Positions 23,929-31,829 of a stretch of DNA of 37,525 nucleotides are shown here, in pieces. The stretch is from Bradyrhizobiaceae bacterium (lineage in GTDB: Bacteria > Pseudomonadota > Alphaproteobacteria > Rhizobiales > Xanthobacteraceae): assembly GCA_003105195.1 (NCBI GenBank), contig PQAH01000119.1:1-37525 (forward strand), given 5' to 3'. How positions within the stretch are numbered: the first letter of the stretch is position 1; each line of letters opens with the position of its first letter. A program made the translations under genes and the position numbers. The notes beneath the pieces were generated by a model, which was not told where the DNA came from, did not search any database, and saw only the letters and a list, made by a program, of their open reading frames with translations.

Positions 23929-24354
23929 TCAAAAATTCAACAAGACGTCTTGTTGCGCCATGACTTCGGTCAGCTCCATGCGGCTCACGATGCGGATCGA
24001 GGGCTTCTTTGCGTAGTCATCCTCCTCGTCCTCCCAGGTGATTTCCATGAGATCCTCGGAGGTTAGGCCTCGCTCCTCGAGCGACTCCCTCTCGACGTAA
24101 AGCTGCCTGATCTCGTAGTCGCCGAGCGCCTTGAAGGTCGGCGAGAAGTTCTTCATGCCGATGCCGGCCGTATTCTGGCCCTTCACGAGCTGGAAGACGC
24201 CGTCGTCCAGGAAGGCAAGGCTGACGTCCTGCTCGAAGGCGGCCGAGATCAGGACCACTTCGAGCGCCTCGAGCGCATAGATCGTGCCGTAGGGCGCCTT
24301 CCGGTTGACGTACATGAAGCTCTTCTTGACCTGTTGCTGGGCGTCGTCGGCCAT
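23929..24354 (-). CDS. dsrF: DsrF, subunit of DsrEFH sulfurtransferase (TusC-like)
   Basis: A 141-residue DsrE/F-fold protein with KSFMYVNRKAPYGTIYALEA (11-30), VSLAFLDDGVFQLVKGQNT and the C-terminal MAQQDVLLNF typical of DsrF/TusC. It has no cysteine, so it is a structural subunit of the DsrEFH complex rather than a sulfur carrier. It lies between dsrE (11 nt upstream) and dsrH (17 nt downstream). Confidence 0.94.
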   Translation of the reverse strand: MADDAQQQVKKSFMYVNRKAPYGTIYALEALEVVLISAAFEQDVSLAFLDDGVFQLVKGQNTAGIGMKNFSPTFKALGDYEIRQLYVERESLEERGLTSEDLMEITWEDEEDDYAKKPSIRIVSRMELTEVMAQQDVLLNF

Positions 24355-24365
24355 TGGTTCAACCC

Positions 24366-24758
24366 TCAGTCACCGAATACCACCAGCCGGTCGGCTACGA
24401 TTCCCGACTCGACGAGTTGTCCGAGACCCGAGATGCGGAAGCCCGGCGCGATGTTGCTGGCGTCCTTCCCGTGGCGCTTGGCCTCGCCCTCGTCGAGGAT
24501 CCCGCGCCGCTGAGCCGCCGCGATGCACACGACCAGGTCGAGATTGTGCTTCTCGGCCAGCTCCGACCATGCCTGCTGCAGATTGCGGTCGTCCTGCGGC
24601 GGCACCGTCAGCCGCGTCCCGTTGTTCACCCCGTCGTGGTAGAAGAAGACACGGAAGATCTCGTGCCCCTTCTCCAGCGCCGCCTTTGTGAACTGATACG
24701 CGGTGTCGGATGCCTGGTGGGTGTAAGGCCCCTCGTTCACGAGAATTCCCAGCTTCAC
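24366..24758 (-). CDS. dsrE: DsrE, sulfur-carrying subunit of DsrEFH (TusD-like)
   Basis: A 130-residue protein starting KLGILVNEGPYTHQASDTAY. Cys78 in LVVCIAAAQRRGI sits at the position of the essential sulfur-binding cysteine of DsrE. DsrEFH receives sulfane sulfur from upstream carriers (rhodanese/TusA type, none in this window) and hands it to DsrC. Presence of dsrEFH is a marker for the sulfur-oxidising direction. It follows dsrB by 99 nt. Confidence 0.95.
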   Translation of the reverse strand: MKLGILVNEGPYTHQASDTAYQFTKAALEKGHEIFRVFFYHDGVNNGTRLTVPPQDDRNLQQAWSELAEKHNLDLVVCIAAAQRRGILDEGEAKRHGKDASNIAPGFRISGLGQLVESGIVADRLVVFGD

Positions 24759-24857
24759 CCCGGTGCTCCTTGTGCTTTCTGCGCTGACCCGGGGCCTGCC
24801 GGCATGGCCCGGGCGCCGCGAGATCGGCGCCCGTCGCGACCTTCGTTACCGCGCCCG

Positions 24858-25940
24858 TCAGAAATGGACATGGGTCGACATGTTCATGGTATGCCGCGCG
24901 CCGACCCAGGTATCGAGGTGGTGCTTGGTGAACGCCATGCCCGTCAGCTCGAAGAAACGCGGCCAGCCGATCCGCTCGATCCACTCGCCCATCCGTTCCC
25001 AGTCCTTCGCGTTCTCCTTGTAGGCATAGAGGATCTTGCGGACGACCTCCTCGACCTCCGGCCACCGCGGGGGGTTGTTGGGCAGGTTGGCGACGACAAG
25101 CTTGTGGAACGTCGGCCGCGAGCGCGCATTCGAGTGCTTGCCGCCGACCCAGACGGCGAGCTTGGTCGAATCGGCGCCGTTGATCTGCATGGGCGGACAC
25201 GGCGGATAGCACGCGCCGCAGCACACGCACTTCTTCTCATCGACCTCGAGCGACGGCTTGCCGTTGACCATGGCCGGGCGGATGGCCGCGACCGGGCAGC
25301 GCGCCACGACGGCGGGGCGCTCGCACACATTGGCAACGAGATCGTGATTGATCTTCGGCGGCTTGGTGTACTGGACGTTGATGGAGATGTCGCCTTGCCC
25401 CCCGCAATTGACCTGGCAGCAGGAGGTGGTGATGCGCACGCGGTTCGGCATCTCCTCCGCGACGAACTCCTTGTGCAGCATGTCCATCAGGCTCTTGACC
25501 ACGCCCGAGGCGTCCGTGCCCGGGATGTCGCAGTGCAGCCACCCCTGAGTGTGGGAGATCATCGAGACCGAATTGCCGGTGCCGCCGACGGGGAAGCCTT
25601 CCGCCTGCAGCTTCTGGATCAGCGCCGGGACCTTCTCGAAACTGCTCACCATGAATTCGATGTTCGAACGGGTGGTGAAGCGGACATGGCCCTCGGCGTA
25701 TTCATCCGCGATGTCGCACAGCTTGCGCACGGTGTGGACGTCCATCTGGCGCTGCGTGCCGGCGCGCACCGTCCACACCTCGTCGCCGCCTTTGGCGACA
25801 TGGTGCAGCACGCCGGGCCGCGGACGGTCATGCCACGCCCATTGGCCGTAGTTCTTCCTGAGAACCGGATGCATCAGGGGGAACGGGTCCGGGACCCCGA
25901 CCTCGTCCGGACGGCGTGGCGTCGCTTTCGCTTCAGTCAT
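24858..25940 (-). CDS. dsrB: DsrB, beta subunit of reverse dissimilatory sulfite reductase
   Basis: A 360-residue subunit. The start at ATG 25940 has GAGAGGAAG upstream and gives the usual length; 18 further in-frame codons upstream look non-coding. Sirohaem/[4Fe-4S] cysteines are in TTSCCQVNCGGQGDI (Cys174, 175, 179) and NVCERPAVVARCPVAAI (206, 215). A ferredoxin insert KKCVCCGACYPPCPPM (237-251) binds a second cluster. With DsrA it forms the alpha2beta2 enzyme that oxidises DsrC-bound or sulfidic sulfur to the sulfite level in the cytoplasm. It follows dsrA by 118 nt. Confidence 0.96.
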   Translation of the reverse strand: MTEAKATPRRPDEVGVPDPFPLMHPVLRKNYGQWAWHDRPRPGVLHHVAKGGDEVWTVRAGTQRQMDVHTVRKLCDIADEYAEGHVRFTTRSNIEFMVSSFEKVPALIQKLQAEGFPVGGTGNSVSMISHTQGWLHCDIPGTDASGVVKSLMDMLHKEFVAEEMPNRVRITTSCCQVNCGGQGDISINVQYTKPPKINHDLVANVCERPAVVARCPVAAIRPAMVNGKPSLEVDEKKCVCCGACYPPCPPMQINGADSTKLAVWVGGKHSNARSRPTFHKLVVANLPNNPPRWPEVEEVVRKILYAYKENAKDWERMGEWIERIGWPRFFELTGMAFTKHHLDTWVGARHTMNMSTHVHF

Positions 25941-26058
25941 CTCAGTGGCTTCCTCTCGCGCTCCCTGCCCTCGGCGGGCGCAGTTTCGTTCCAAAGGCGG
26001 CGCCTGGCGGTCGTGCTGCGATGCGGCGGAAGAGTCGCCGCATTGGCCGAGTCACCCG

Positions 26059-27351
26059 CTACTCTGCGGCCTCGGAATATCCGGGCGCCTTGGCCGCTCG
26101 CTCGAACTTCTTGCGTTCGAAATACTTCTCGGCTTCCTCGGTGAAGTCGTCCGTGCGCACGTAGCACGAGGTGCGGGGATGCCTCACCATGTTCGGATCG
26201 GGTTCGACGCCGATCGCTTCGAGGAAAGCAGGCAAGCCGATCCGGTCCATGGTCTCGCCGATGCGCTCGTGCTCCAGGGCGTTCTCGGCGAAGAACTCGA
26301 GGATCTTGCCGCCGAACTCGACCAGCTTCTCGTAGTCCTCGTCGGTCTCGAGCTTCATGAAGGGAACGATCATGGTGCCCATCAGGTCGCCGACCTTGAG
26401 CGCGCGCTTGCCGCCGATGAGGATCGATACGCCCCGGTCGTCCCCGGGTTTGAGCGCCTTGGTCATGACGTTGATGCAGTGCATGCAGCGCACGCAGGAC
26501 CTGTTGTCGATCTCGAGCGTGTCGTCGTCATTGAGACTCAAGGCGCGGGTCGGACACCGCGAGATCACGGAATCGATCATGTACTTGCGGCCGACCTTGG
26601 CGACGTGCGCCTTGACCTCTTCCTGATCCACCTTGATGTCGTCGCGCCAGGTGCCGATCACCGCGAAGTCGGAGCGGTGGATCGCGTTCACGCAATCGTT
26701 GGGGCAGCCCGAGAACTTGAACTTGAACTTGTAGGGCAGCGCCGGCCGATGCATCTCGTCGAGGAAATTGTTGATGACCGAGCGGTGCGCCCTGACCTCG
26801 TCGTAGCAGGACATCTCGCAACGCGCATGGCCGACGCAACTCGTGGAGGTGCGCAACGCGGGGCCGGCGCCCCCGAGATCGAAACCAATCTCATTGAGCG
26901 CGTCGAAGGCCTTTTGCGTGTTCTCGGTGGTGCAGCCCTGGAACATGATGTCTCCGGACTGGCCGTGGAAAGCGATAAGGCCCGAGCCATACTCTTCCCA
27001 GATGTCGCACAACTTGCGCAGGAGATCGGTGGTGTAGTGGTAGCCTGCCGGCGGCTGAACGCGCAGCGTGTGGAATTCCTTCGAGGCGGGGAACTTGTCG
27101 GCCGCCTCCGAAAAGCGCGGGATGATGCCGCCCCCGTAGCCGAACACGGAAACCGTGCCGCCCTTCCAGTAGCCGAGACGATTCGTGTACGAGTGCTCGA
27201 GCTGACCGAGCAGGTCGTTCATCATCGGCGCGTATTGCTTGTCCGTGGAGTCGCGCAGCCGCTTCAGCCCGGTCACGAAGCTCGGCCACGGGCCGGCCTC
27301 GAGCTGGTCAAGATGAGGCGTAGGATGAACCTTGCCGGTGTCGTCCGTCAT
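26059..27351 (-). CDS. dsrA: DsrA, alpha subunit of reverse dissimilatory sulfite reductase
   Basis: A 430-residue subunit beginning at ATG 27351 (AAGGAGACGG just upstream). The sirohaem-[4Fe-4S] ligands are Cys172 and Cys178 (SCVGHARC) and Cys216 and Cys220 (SGCPNDC). The ferredoxin insert uses Cys266 and Cys286, 289 and 292 (CVRCMHC). These intact motifs support a catalytic sirohaem site. It is the first gene of the dsr operon. The 63 upstream in-frame codons to 27540 are part of the leader and not protein-like. Confidence 0.96.
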   Translation of the reverse strand: MTDDTGKVHPTPHLDQLEAGPWPSFVTGLKRLRDSTDKQYAPMMNDLLGQLEHSYTNRLGYWKGGTVSVFGYGGGIIPRFSEAADKFPASKEFHTLRVQPPAGYHYTTDLLRKLCDIWEEYGSGLIAFHGQSGDIMFQGCTTENTQKAFDALNEIGFDLGGAGPALRTSTSCVGHARCEMSCYDEVRAHRSVINNFLDEMHRPALPYKFKFKFSGCPNDCVNAIHRSDFAVIGTWRDDIKVDQEEVKAHVAKVGRKYMIDSVISRCPTRALSLNDDDTLEIDNRSCVRCMHCINVMTKALKPGDDRGVSILIGGKRALKVGDLMGTMIVPFMKLETDEDYEKLVEFGGKILEFFAENALEHERIGETMDRIGLPAFLEAIGVEPDPNMVRHPRTSCYVRTDDFTEEAEKYFERKKFERAAKAPGYSEAAE

Positions 27352-27485
27352 ATCCGTCTCCTTGCCGTCTCGTTCGCGGTCTATGCGCGTCTCGTCGCGC
27401 CGACAACGAATATGGCCACGAAATGGGGTGTCAATTTGCGCAACGTAATCGTCGCGTTCCCATCCCGAATCGCGCTCCTCCTGGT

Positions 27486-27511
27486 GCGCACCCGACGGGT
27501 GTCGGGTGCGC
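27486..27511 (-). repeat. Strong hairpin in the dsrA leader
   Basis: GCGCACCCGAC-GGGT-GTCGGGTGCGC is a perfect 11-bp stem with a 4-nt loop. It lies about 135 nt upstream of the dsrA ATG and about 55 nt after the predicted transcription start. No T-run follows on either strand, so a simple intrinsic terminator is unlikely. An AGGAGG lies directly 3' of it on the dsr strand, ahead of a 10-codon frame (27463 to 27431). Confidence 0.6.
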
Positions 27512-27572
27512 CCCGCGTCCGATCCGGCGGCTCTGTTCAACCGCGTCCGGACGGCTTCTTTTTCCTGCGGAA

Positions 27573-27601
27573 ATTATATACAAGAAATTGAATGTTTGGA
27601 A
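27573..27601 (-). promoter_or_regulatory. Predicted dsr operon promoter with operator-like spacer
   Basis: On the minus strand, TATAAT (27573-27578) is a perfect -10, with TTCCAA (27596-27601, 3 of 6) 17 nt upstream as a weak -35. The AT-rich patch stands out in the GC-rich surroundings. ATTC-N8-GTAT (27578-27593) lies in the spacer, one mismatch from the ATTC-N8-GAAT dyad bound by persulfide-sensing ArsR-type repressors. A start near 27566 gives a leader of about 215 nt. A weak -35 suits an activator- or repressor-controlled promoter. Confidence 0.5.
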
Positions 27602-27774
27602 AGTCCTTTTCGCTCGGCTATGAGACATATGCAGGGGGTGGGTTCCGGCCCCGGGAAGGCGGGCCTCGTCGCGGGCCGGGCAGGATCGGGCGAACCGCAT
27701 GACGGCCGGACGTCGCCGCCGGCCCCCTCCCAGCGAATCCATGCGCCCCGCGAGCCGCCGGCCGGGATAACGAT

Positions 27775-28734
27775 ATGGCAGGATACCTCAATACCGCTCG
27801 ACCCGGACCGGACGCCGGCGGCTCCGTCTTCTCGTTGGGCGACGATCAGGCATACCGGCGCTGGCGGGATGCCAAGCTCGGCACCTACCCCCGCTCGCCG
27901 GACCAACTGATGGTCGATGTGTCGGCGCTTTCCGCCCCGACTCCCGCCGAACTGCAGGCCGTGCTCGCCGCCTGCAGGCGAGCCAACATGTGCCTCTATC
28001 GCAGCCGGCAGCATTTGGGCGACGCAGGAGAGACGCGCCGGGCCCTCGCCGACTTCGCCCGCCATATCGGCCTGACCCATTTTGAGGATCACCGTTCGGC
28101 CGAAGCCGATGGCATCGTCGCACTCGAGGTTGCCGCGGAAGGCGGGCGGCTCGGCTACATCCCCTACACCAACCGCCCGATCGGCTGGCATACCGACGGC
28201 TACTACAGCTATGAGGGGCCGGAGCGGATGATCCGGTCGATGGTGCTGCACTGCGTCCGCGGCGCCAGCACGGGCGGCGAGAACGGCATTCTCGACCACG
28301 AGATCGCCTACATCCGACTGAGAGACGAGAACCCCGAATTCATCGCCGCGCTCATGCACCCGCAGGCCATGATCATTCCGGCCAACGAGGAGCCCGACAG
28401 ACGGCTGCGGGCCGAGAATCCGGGACCCGTCTTCGCGCTGGACCCCGAGACCGGCCGGCTCACCATGCGCTATACCGCCCGCAAGCGGAACATCCGCTGG
28501 CGCGCGGACGCGACCACCCAGGCCGCCGTGCGTGCGCTCGAGCGCCTGCTGCGCGAGGACCCTCTCATCTTCCGCGTCAAGCTGGACGCCGGCGAAGGCC
28601 TGATCTGCGATAACGTCCTCCATGATCGGACCGGATTCGAGACAAGCCCGGGATCCGAACGGGGCAGATTGCTCTATCGCATCCGCTCCTATGATCGAAT
28701 CCGGGGTCGTGACCTCGCACCGCAGCCCGCGTGA
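27775..28734 (+). CDS. TauD/TfdA-like Fe(II)/2-oxoglutarate dioxygenase
   Basis: A 319-residue protein. The iron facial triad is readable as His139 and Asp141 in GWHTDGYYSYEG and His283 in DNVLHDRTGF; Arg302 or Arg304 (YRIRSY) is the likely 2-oxoglutarate ligand. TauD releases sulfite from taurine, but the family covers many substrates, and residues for sulfonate binding cannot be judged here. It is divergent from dsrA with a 423-nt region between, and convergent with the TIGR02186 gene. The location suggests a sulfur-related substrate; that is inference. The ribosome site is weak. Confidence 0.82.
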   Translation: MAGYLNTARPGPDAGGSVFSLGDDQAYRRWRDAKLGTYPRSPDQLMVDVSALSAPTPAELQAVLAACRRANMCLYRSRQHLGDAGETRRALADFARHIGLTHFEDHRSAEADGIVALEVAAEGGRLGYIPYTNRPIGWHTDGYYSYEGPERMIRSMVLHCVRGASTGGENGILDHEIAYIRLRDENPEFIAALMHPQAMIIPANEEPDRRLRAENPGPVFALDPETGRLTMRYTARKRNIRWRADATTQAAVRALERLLREDPLIFRVKLDAGEGLICDNVLHDRTGFETSPGSERGRLLYRIRSYDRIRGRDLAPQPA

Positions 28735-28831
28735 GGGGTGCAACGCAGTCCCGGGCTTGCGCCGCCGCGCCCATGCCGAGCGCGCCGCAGCCGCTCCACG
28801 CTGGCCACGTCCCGCCGCCTGCCGGTCTCAC

Positions 28832-29608
28832 TCAATCCTTGCGGAACGCGACGGAGGCGAGCCAGCCCGTAAGGATCGCCATCATGGCGGCGGCGAGCCC
28901 GTAGGCGAACCCGTAGTCGCGCGCCGCGTCGGCGACGAACTGCTCGAAGCCGGCCTTGACGATCTCGAGGGCGGTGGTCTGCCGTGCGAGCATCGCCCCG
29001 TCGGCGAAGAGCTTGATGTCGACCTCGTAGGCGCCGGTCGGCACGTTGTCGGGCAGCGGGATCGCGGTACGGAACAGGGCCGGGGTCAGGAAGGTCACCG
29101 CGTTCACCTGCTCGCGATAAAGCCCGCGCTCGACCTTGAGGCGCAGAAACGCCTGCCGGAACGGGTCCCCGGGCACCACATCGGCGATGTCGCCACCCAC
29201 CTCCTGCGGCAGCAGCGTCTGCTCGAGCCCGGTCTGCAACCGGCGCAGCGTGTCGGCGTCGGCGATGGCGGCGATCGGCCGGTTGGCGAGCACCGCGAGA
29301 TAGGACGGCGCATTGATGAAGGTGCGCGAGTCGGTGTTCATCCAGATGCCGAGCACGCGCGCCTTGCGGAAGGTGACCACGGTCTGGCGCGGGCCGCTGA
29401 CCGTGATGACGATGTCGTAGCTGCCGGGCCGCGCGACCGTCGCAGCATCGCGCTCGACCGACCCGAACAGCACCAGCTCGGCTCCGGTGAAATTCGCGGT
29501 GATCTGCACCCGGTGGGTCGAGAGCGAGGTGACGAGCCGCTGCGCGCCTGCGGGCCAGGCGGCAAGTCCCATCGCGAACGCGAGGCCGACCGCAAGCGCG
29601 CGTATCAT
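28832..29608 (-). CDS. TIGR02186-type membrane-anchored protein, TauE partner
   Basis: A 258-residue protein starting at ATG 29608, overlapping the exporter stop by 1 nt (TGATG). It has an N-terminal signal (ALAVGLAFAMGLAAWPAGAQ, 4-23), a large presumably periplasmic domain (VQITANFTGAELVLFGSVER near 33, YLAVLANRPIAAI, PTGAYEVDIKLFADG) and one C-terminal membrane helix (YGFAYGLAAAMMAILTGWLA). I recognise the pattern as TIGR02186, an alphaproteobacterial family encoded next to TauE/SafE proteins. It probably assists the exporter; no biochemical role is known to me. Confidence 0.8.
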   Translation of the reverse strand: MIRALAVGLAFAMGLAAWPAGAQRLVTSLSTHRVQITANFTGAELVLFGSVERDAATVARPGSYDIVITVSGPRQTVVTFRKARVLGIWMNTDSRTFINAPSYLAVLANRPIAAIADADTLRRLQTGLEQTLLPQEVGGDIADVVPGDPFRQAFLRLKVERGLYREQVNAVTFLTPALFRTAIPLPDNVPTGAYEVDIKLFADGAMLARQTTALEIVKAGFEQFVADAARDYGFAYGLAAAMMAILTGWLASVAFRKD

Positions 29609-30531
29609 CACAATTCTCCGATCACGCGAACGGAGAACAGGTCGTCCGGCTGGACCACGATATTGTAGGCGAAACGCAACCCCACCATCATCACCAGGAT
29701 GCCGAGCAGCAGCCGCAGCTGCTCGGCGCGGATCCTCTGGCCGGCGCGGGCGCCGAATTGGGCGCCGATCACCCCGCCGACCATCAGAATCAGCGCCAGC
29801 ACCGCGTCGACCTGGTGGTTGGAGACCGCATGCATCACGGTTGCCGACGCCATGGTGACGAGGGTGAGCACCATGGAAGTACCGACCACCACGTTGGTCG
29901 GGACCCGCATCAGGTAGATCAGAGCCGGGACCAGCAGGAAGCCGCCGCCGATGCCCATGATGGCGCCGACGAAGCCGATGAAGAAGCCGATCGCCCAGAC
30001 GGGAATGACCGACACGTAGATGCGCGACTGCTTGAAGCGCAGCTTGAAGGGGAGCCCGTGGATCCAGATATGACTGCCGGGCCGGCGCACCACCGCCGGC
30101 CGGCCGCTGCGCGCGCGGAAGATGGCGCGGGCACTCTCCGTGATCATCAGCCCGCCGACCGCGCCGAGCAGCACCACATAGGAGAGGGCGATGGTCAGAT
30201 CGAGCTGCCCGATCCGGCGCAACACTGAGAACAGCCACACGCCGGCGAGCGTCCCGAGAATGCCGCCGGCCAGCAGCATCATGGCGAGGGCGAGATCGAG
30301 CGCGCGCCTCCGCCAGTACGACGTCACGCCGGAGAACGAGGAGGCGGCGATGTGGCTCGCCACGGTCGCCACCGCGACCGCCGGCGCGATGCCGACGAAG
30401 ATCAGCAGGGGGGTCATCAGGAAGCCGCCGCCGATGCCGAACATGCCGGAGATGAATCCGACCGCGATCCCCATGAAGAGGATGAGGAAGATGTTGACGG
30501 GCAGTTCGGCGATCGGAAGGTAGATCTGCAC
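29608..30531 (-). CDS. tauE: TauE/SafE family anion exporter, possibly sulfite
   Basis: A 307-residue membrane protein with two homologous halves, each marked by a glycine-rich motif: SGMFGIGGGFLMTPLLIF and GAIMGIGGGFLLVPALIY. The start is GTG 30531, giving the subfamily N-terminus QIYLPIAELPVN; about 80 further in-frame residues upstream are Arg-rich and not membrane-like. The family exports sulfite, sulfoacetate or related anions. Beside dsr and apr-sat genes it may relieve sulfite build-up; this is inferred. It is coupled to the TIGR02186 gene. Confidence 0.84.
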   Translation of the reverse strand: MQIYLPIAELPVNIFLILFMGIAVGFISGMFGIGGGFLMTPLLIFVGIAPAVAVATVASHIAASSFSGVTSYWRRRALDLALAMMLLAGGILGTLAGVWLFSVLRRIGQLDLTIALSYVVLLGAVGGLMITESARAIFRARSGRPAVVRRPGSHIWIHGLPFKLRFKQSRIYVSVIPVWAIGFFIGFVGAIMGIGGGFLLVPALIYLMRVPTNVVVGTSMVLTLVTMASATVMHAVSNHQVDAVLALILMVGGVIGAQFGARAGQRIRAEQLRLLLGILVMMVGLRFAYNIVVQPDDLFSVRVIGEL

Positions 30532-30998
30532 GGGATGAGTCAGCAGGGCTCGTGAGTTCCGCCGGTGCTTCCCGGCACGTACGCTTTTCCTCCGCCGGCG
30601 AGTGGCCCTCCCCTGCCAAGCGCCTGCAAGCCGTCGCGGGCTCCTCGCAGCTTCAATCTGCGCCCCCCGGGGCTGGAAACGGCATCGACTGCACCGTGCC
30701 GGCGGATCCGCCTCGACGACGAGCACATCGCGAGGTCGAGCCGAGACTCCGGGGTACGACCATCCGAACATCGGCGACGCGGCAGGCTGGTCATTGCGGC
30801 GTCTCCGGTGGGGCCGTCCCGGCGAATCGACGCCCCCCGCCGCGCGTGGGTCCCCCTTCGCTCATTCAATCCCACGAGCCGTATCGACCGCCCAGGGCGT
30901 GACGCATCGATGCTTCCGGCAAGGCGCGGTTGTAGAACAACCACCGGAGCAGACAGTGAGGCATGTCCACGTTGCGCGCCCAAGAGTGCTCCCCGGCA
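30532..30998. other. Non-coding gap with no convincing gene
   Basis: All open frames here have Arg/Ser/Pro-rich, shadow-like translations. The only structure seen is a short stem GGTTGT-AGA-ACAACC at 30928-30942, 57 nt past the metallophosphoesterase stop, without a T-run. It separates the apr-sat operon from the tauE pair on the same strand and may hold the tauE promoter, but no clear hexamers were found. Confidence 0.5.
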
Positions 30999-31829
30999 TC
31001 AAGAGCAGGAGACGCTCTGGACCGCTTCTGCCCGCGGCCGGGCGTCGTCGCATGTCGATGCCGACGACGGTGCTGTTTCGACGATCCGCGTCTCGCTGGC
31101 AACGCGCCAAGCCGGATCGAACCGGTGCACCTGATAGATCGGTCGCCTCATCATCTGAGCCGGATACTCACCTCTGCGCAGTGTCGTCGCGACGCTCGGC
31201 ATCACCGTCGCCGGGATGCTCCCGACATGACCGGCAGCGGCCCGGTGAACATGGCCGCTGAAAACGGCGACGACCCGCCCGGAGTGCTGCAAGGCCCTGC
31301 GCAGTTCCGCCATCGCCTCCGATGTCTCGAAGTGGAGCCGGTCCGGTCCCACGGTGACCTCGAACGGCGGATGGTGGGTGAAGACCGCAATCGGCTTGGT
31401 CGTCTCGGCATCGATCAGGCGGATCAAGCGCCTCACCCGCTCGGGGCAAAAGTCACCCTTGTTGCTGCGTGAGCTCAGGGTGTCCAGCGCAATCAGCCGT
31501 ACCGGGTGATCCTCGATCGCATAGTCGAGGAAGTCGGAACTGGGCTCGAAATATCCGCATCCCGAGAAGGCCTCACGAAGGGTCGACCTGTTGTCCTTGT
31601 TGCCGGCGAGGACGTGGACCGGCGCGCGCGCCTTCGCGAGTATGGCCAGCGCCCGGGCGTATTCGTCCCGCCGTCCGTGGTGAACGATATCCCCGGTATG
31701 AACGATCACATCGGGCGCCGGCTCGAGCGCGTTGATGTCCGCAATCGTGCTTTCGAAATCCTGGATCCTGCGATCGGCATCCGGAGCATCCAGGGCGAGA
31801 TGCGTGTCGGAGATTTGCGCAATGATCAT
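30999..31829 (-). CDS. Calcineurin-like metallophosphoesterase coupled to sat
   Basis: A 276-residue protein of the cyclic-nucleotide/GpdQ-like phosphodiesterase group. Metal-binding motifs: SDTH (7-10), TGDIVHHG (45-52), GNKD (76-79), THHPP (151-155) and SGHVH (191-195). The third motif is normally GNHD; the histidine is Lys78 here, which removes the usual catalytic acid or weakens turnover. ATG 31829 overlaps the sat stop by 4 nt, so it is the last gene of aprMBA-sat. The substrate is unknown; a nucleotide linked to APS, AMP or PAP metabolism is an attractive guess but unsupported by motifs. Confidence 0.8.
   Translation of the reverse strand: MIIAQISDTHLALDAPDADRRIQDFESTIADINALEPAPDVIVHTGDIVHHGRRDEYARALAILAKARAPVHVLAGNKDNRSTLREAFSGCGYFEPSSDFLDYAIEDHPVRLIALDTLSSRSNKGDFCPERVRRLIRLIDAETTKPIAVFTHHPPFEVTVGPDRLHFETSEAMAELRRALQHSGRVVAVFSGHVHRAAAGHVGSIPATVMPSVATTLRRGEYPAQMMRRPIYQVHRFDPAWRVASETRIVETAPSSASTCDDARPRAEAVQSVSCS

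Noticed and set aside
14626-27351. Sulfate-reducing direction for the dsr genes
   Set aside because: dsrEFH and dsrL are present, no dsrD-like gene is seen, and aprM takes the place of qmoABC, which together indicate sulfur oxidation.
27431-27463. Annotating the 10-codon leader frame of dsrA as a gene
   Set aside because: The AGGAGG lies 13 nt from the ATG, the peptide has no telling composition, and there is no independent support; kept only as part of a finding.
27352-27540. N-terminal extension of DsrA by 63 in-frame codons
   Set aside because: The DsrA family start, a good ribosome site and normal length all fall at 27351; the extension runs through the leader hairpin region and is not protein-like.
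30540-30983. A 147-codon minus-strand frame and overlapping plus-strand frames in the gap after the metallophosphoesterase gene
   Set aside because: Translations are Arg/Gly/Ser-rich with no motif, typical of shadow frames in GC-rich DNA, and no ribosome site or family similarity was seen.
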